Part shown: positions 38,508 through 39,855 of the stretch, piece after piece
How the letters are laid out: every line of letters begins with the position of its first letter
How positions within the stretch are numbered: position 1 is the stretch's first letter
Translations under genes and position numbers: made by a program
Notes under the pieces: model-generated
Told to the model about the DNA's origin: nothing
The model's database searches: none
The model's input: only the letters and a program-made list of their open reading frames with translations
Assembly (NCBI GenBank): GCA_900073065.1
Contig: FJOG01000030.1
Location: 316,538-356,392, forward strand
From: Phialocephala subalpina
Lineage: Eukaryota; Ascomycota; Leotiomycetes; Helotiales; Mollisiaceae
Length of the DNA stretch: 39,855 nucleotides
Direction of reading: 5' to 3'

Positions 38508-39855
38508 TACCTTCTCAACTTGTGGTCCCTGGCGGCGGGGCCGCGGTTTCTTGGTGAAACCTGGTGCATGGACAAAAGGGCAGGTATGCTCTTACTCGGC
38601 CGTAGGGTAGTTGAAGTGGAAAAGAGGAGGCCAGTGCGGTATTTGGGAGATTTTGGGTTGTGAAGCATTTCTTTAAAGATGTTCTCGTTCGGTACTGTTA
38701 CTATTAACACTAAACCTCCTCAAGATATGAACTGTTTCTATCGCACCGAGGCCACATGACGTCTTATACGCAAATCGTGTACGGCACGGCGCCAGTTACT
38801 ATATCGTGCTCCCTACGGTGCCGTACAAATGGCTGCACTATCTCCATATGGCACCGTGTGTGAGAGAAGGTATAGCACGATAGGAGGTCTATAATGTAAG
38901 CTCACAGCACGTTTGGGTGGTAGTTGTGTCCATGTTGCTGATCACACAATTTCAAAGCAGGCGAAGAATCGAGGGTCATATTAAAGCAATAATCCATCAA
39001 TCCAACCGTCCTCAACTCTCGCCAAGCAGCTGAAGCCTTTCAGACGTGCCCAGCTGCGACAGCATACATACCATACCTCTTGCGGCGTACGTTTTCGTGC
39101 GATCTGCGCTGGAGGGTAGCCGAGGCCTCGGTCGATGGGTCGACTCTGCCATCACAAGAAGTCCTGGTCGTCTTCCAAGGACTTCGGCTCAATTCAAGGC
39201 AGATTACGCACCGTACAATACCTATCCAACAACATCCATTTCCTCATGGAATAGAAACAAGATTCAGAAGCTCGCAAGACTTGGGGGATCGCAGAACGAC
39301 GATATGTGAGCTTCAATGGGTGCGCTACAGGGAAACGGACTTTCGTCCGAATTTGATGATTACGCCGTTTCTTCCTGGATGCTGTCAGTCGCTGCCCGCC
39401 TTCATCAGCCATGGCCATCGGCAATTCTGAGAGCGTTTGATGCAAGGAGCGCTGCATGCTGTCACCAGCAAGGCGATTCCTGATTGAGAAACCGACGGTG
39501 CAGGCCTTGGGCCGTTCTCCAACAAATCAACGCCTCCGAGCTGAAGGCATCGCATGAAAGGCTCATGCAACTGTGTTAGTGGGATGGATCCTGGAGGCTT
39601 TTGCAGCTGCGCCATCGGACCTTCCGTTCAAGTATAAGAGAGCAGCACTCCCCCCTCCAAACTACTTCCCTCCCAGCATCCTTTCCATTTTTTTCAGACA
39701 TCCTTACCATTCATGTCATTGCGAAGATGGCATCTGCGGGATCCGACTTGGTGAGATGCTACGACGATGGACGCGCACTTCGGAAGAGGCGGGCATGCCC
39801 TTAGGAGGGTTCTCGAGGTAGGAGGTCCAGATGCAGTATCATAAAGCCTTGCTGA
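38508..39855. other. Right end of window without a supportable gene
   Basis: Several open frames occur on both strands but none carries a motif. An imperfect inverted repeat lies at 38802-38882. An ATG at 39729 (MASAGSDLVRCYDDG) in a clean promoter-like context after a pyrimidine stretch could be exon 1 of a gene that continues beyond the window, but it stops after 25 codons without an obvious donor. Confidence 0.4.
38802..38882. repeat. Imperfect inverted repeat
   Basis: TATCGTGCT at 38802-38810 pairs with AGCACGATA at 38874-38882. Inside, GGTGCC pairs with GGCACC. A further GTACGGCACGG word lies just left. It could be the remnant of a small hairpin element. Confidence 0.45.

Noticed and set aside
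24776..39210. Shared word TTCAAGGCAGATTACGC at about 24800 and 39197 as a possible dispersed repeat
   Set aside because: The match does not extend beyond the word on either side, so chance or a very old relic cannot be told apart.
39573..39821. 82- and 67-codon frames near the window end
   Set aside because: No motif and no intron donor; possibly exon 1 of a gene cut by the window, but not supportable.

Overview
The window looks like a gene-bearing but transposon-scarred, accessory-type stretch of a filamentous ascomycete (Pezizomycotina) draft genome. The evidence is short 46-60 nt introns with GTRNGT donors and CTAAY/CTGAC-like branch sites, plus typical fungal families: a HET-NACHT-WD40 incompatibility-type NLR, 2EXR and F-box proteins, a Tep1/PTEN-like phosphatase, fungal CAX and ZIP transporters, a Sur7/PalI-like membrane protein and a thaumatin-like secreted protein. 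A Leotiomycete is plausible, but this is only an impression. A 441-base N gap (20741-21181) shows it is a draft assembly.

Layout. 1-5.4 kb: a 246-bp MITE, then a segment (496-4734) bounded by >100-bp inverted repeats with TA at both edges. It carries a ZIP metal transporter and a seven-cysteine metallothionein exon whose intron is invaded by a degenerate Tc1-like element. Just outside the right boundary lie a C2H2 zinc-finger fragment and the C-terminus of a PAQR/Izh-type protein. 5.8-9.1 kb: a PTEN-like phosphatase with a stop codon inside the catalytic P-loop, a hypothetical ORF and a 2EXR protein. 9.7-12.9 kb: a complete hAT element with 8-bp target duplication, subterminal repeat arrays and a frameshifted transposase. 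13.06-13.32 kb: a solo LTR with 5-bp duplication. 13.64-18.75 kb: a second inverted-repeat-bounded segment (5.1 kb), containing a frameshifted HET-NACHT-WD40 gene and a 220-bp MITE.

18.9-28.4 kb: a von Willebrand A protein, a gap-containing TIR element, a MADS-like small ORF, a second copy of the 246-bp MITE in opposite orientation, several low-complexity or coiled-coil hypothetical proteins and a RING-finger gene. 28.56-28.62 kb: a nearly perfect 58-bp palindrome between convergent genes. 28.6-34.9 kb: a broken SET-domain gene, an intact three-exon CAX-type exchanger, a piggyBac transposase remnant, a Sur7/PalI-like gene, a hypothetical gene and a thaumatin-like gene. 35.2-38.5 kb: more TIR fragments, a third inverted-repeat-bounded segment (35840-37114) of the same TIR family as the first but with a different ORF inside, and an F-box gene. 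The last 1.3 kb holds nothing I can support as a gene.

The most notable pattern is that three segments with non-transposase genes sit between inverted repeats edged by TA dinucleotides, and two of them share the same long TIR family. This could be mobilisation of host genes by TA-targeting elements, or chance flanking by half-elements. The second theme is decay: the phosphatase, NLR, SET, C2H2, PAQR, Tc1, hAT and piggyBac genes are all broken, while the ZIP, CAX, Sur7-like, thaumatin-like, vWA and F-box genes appear intact.
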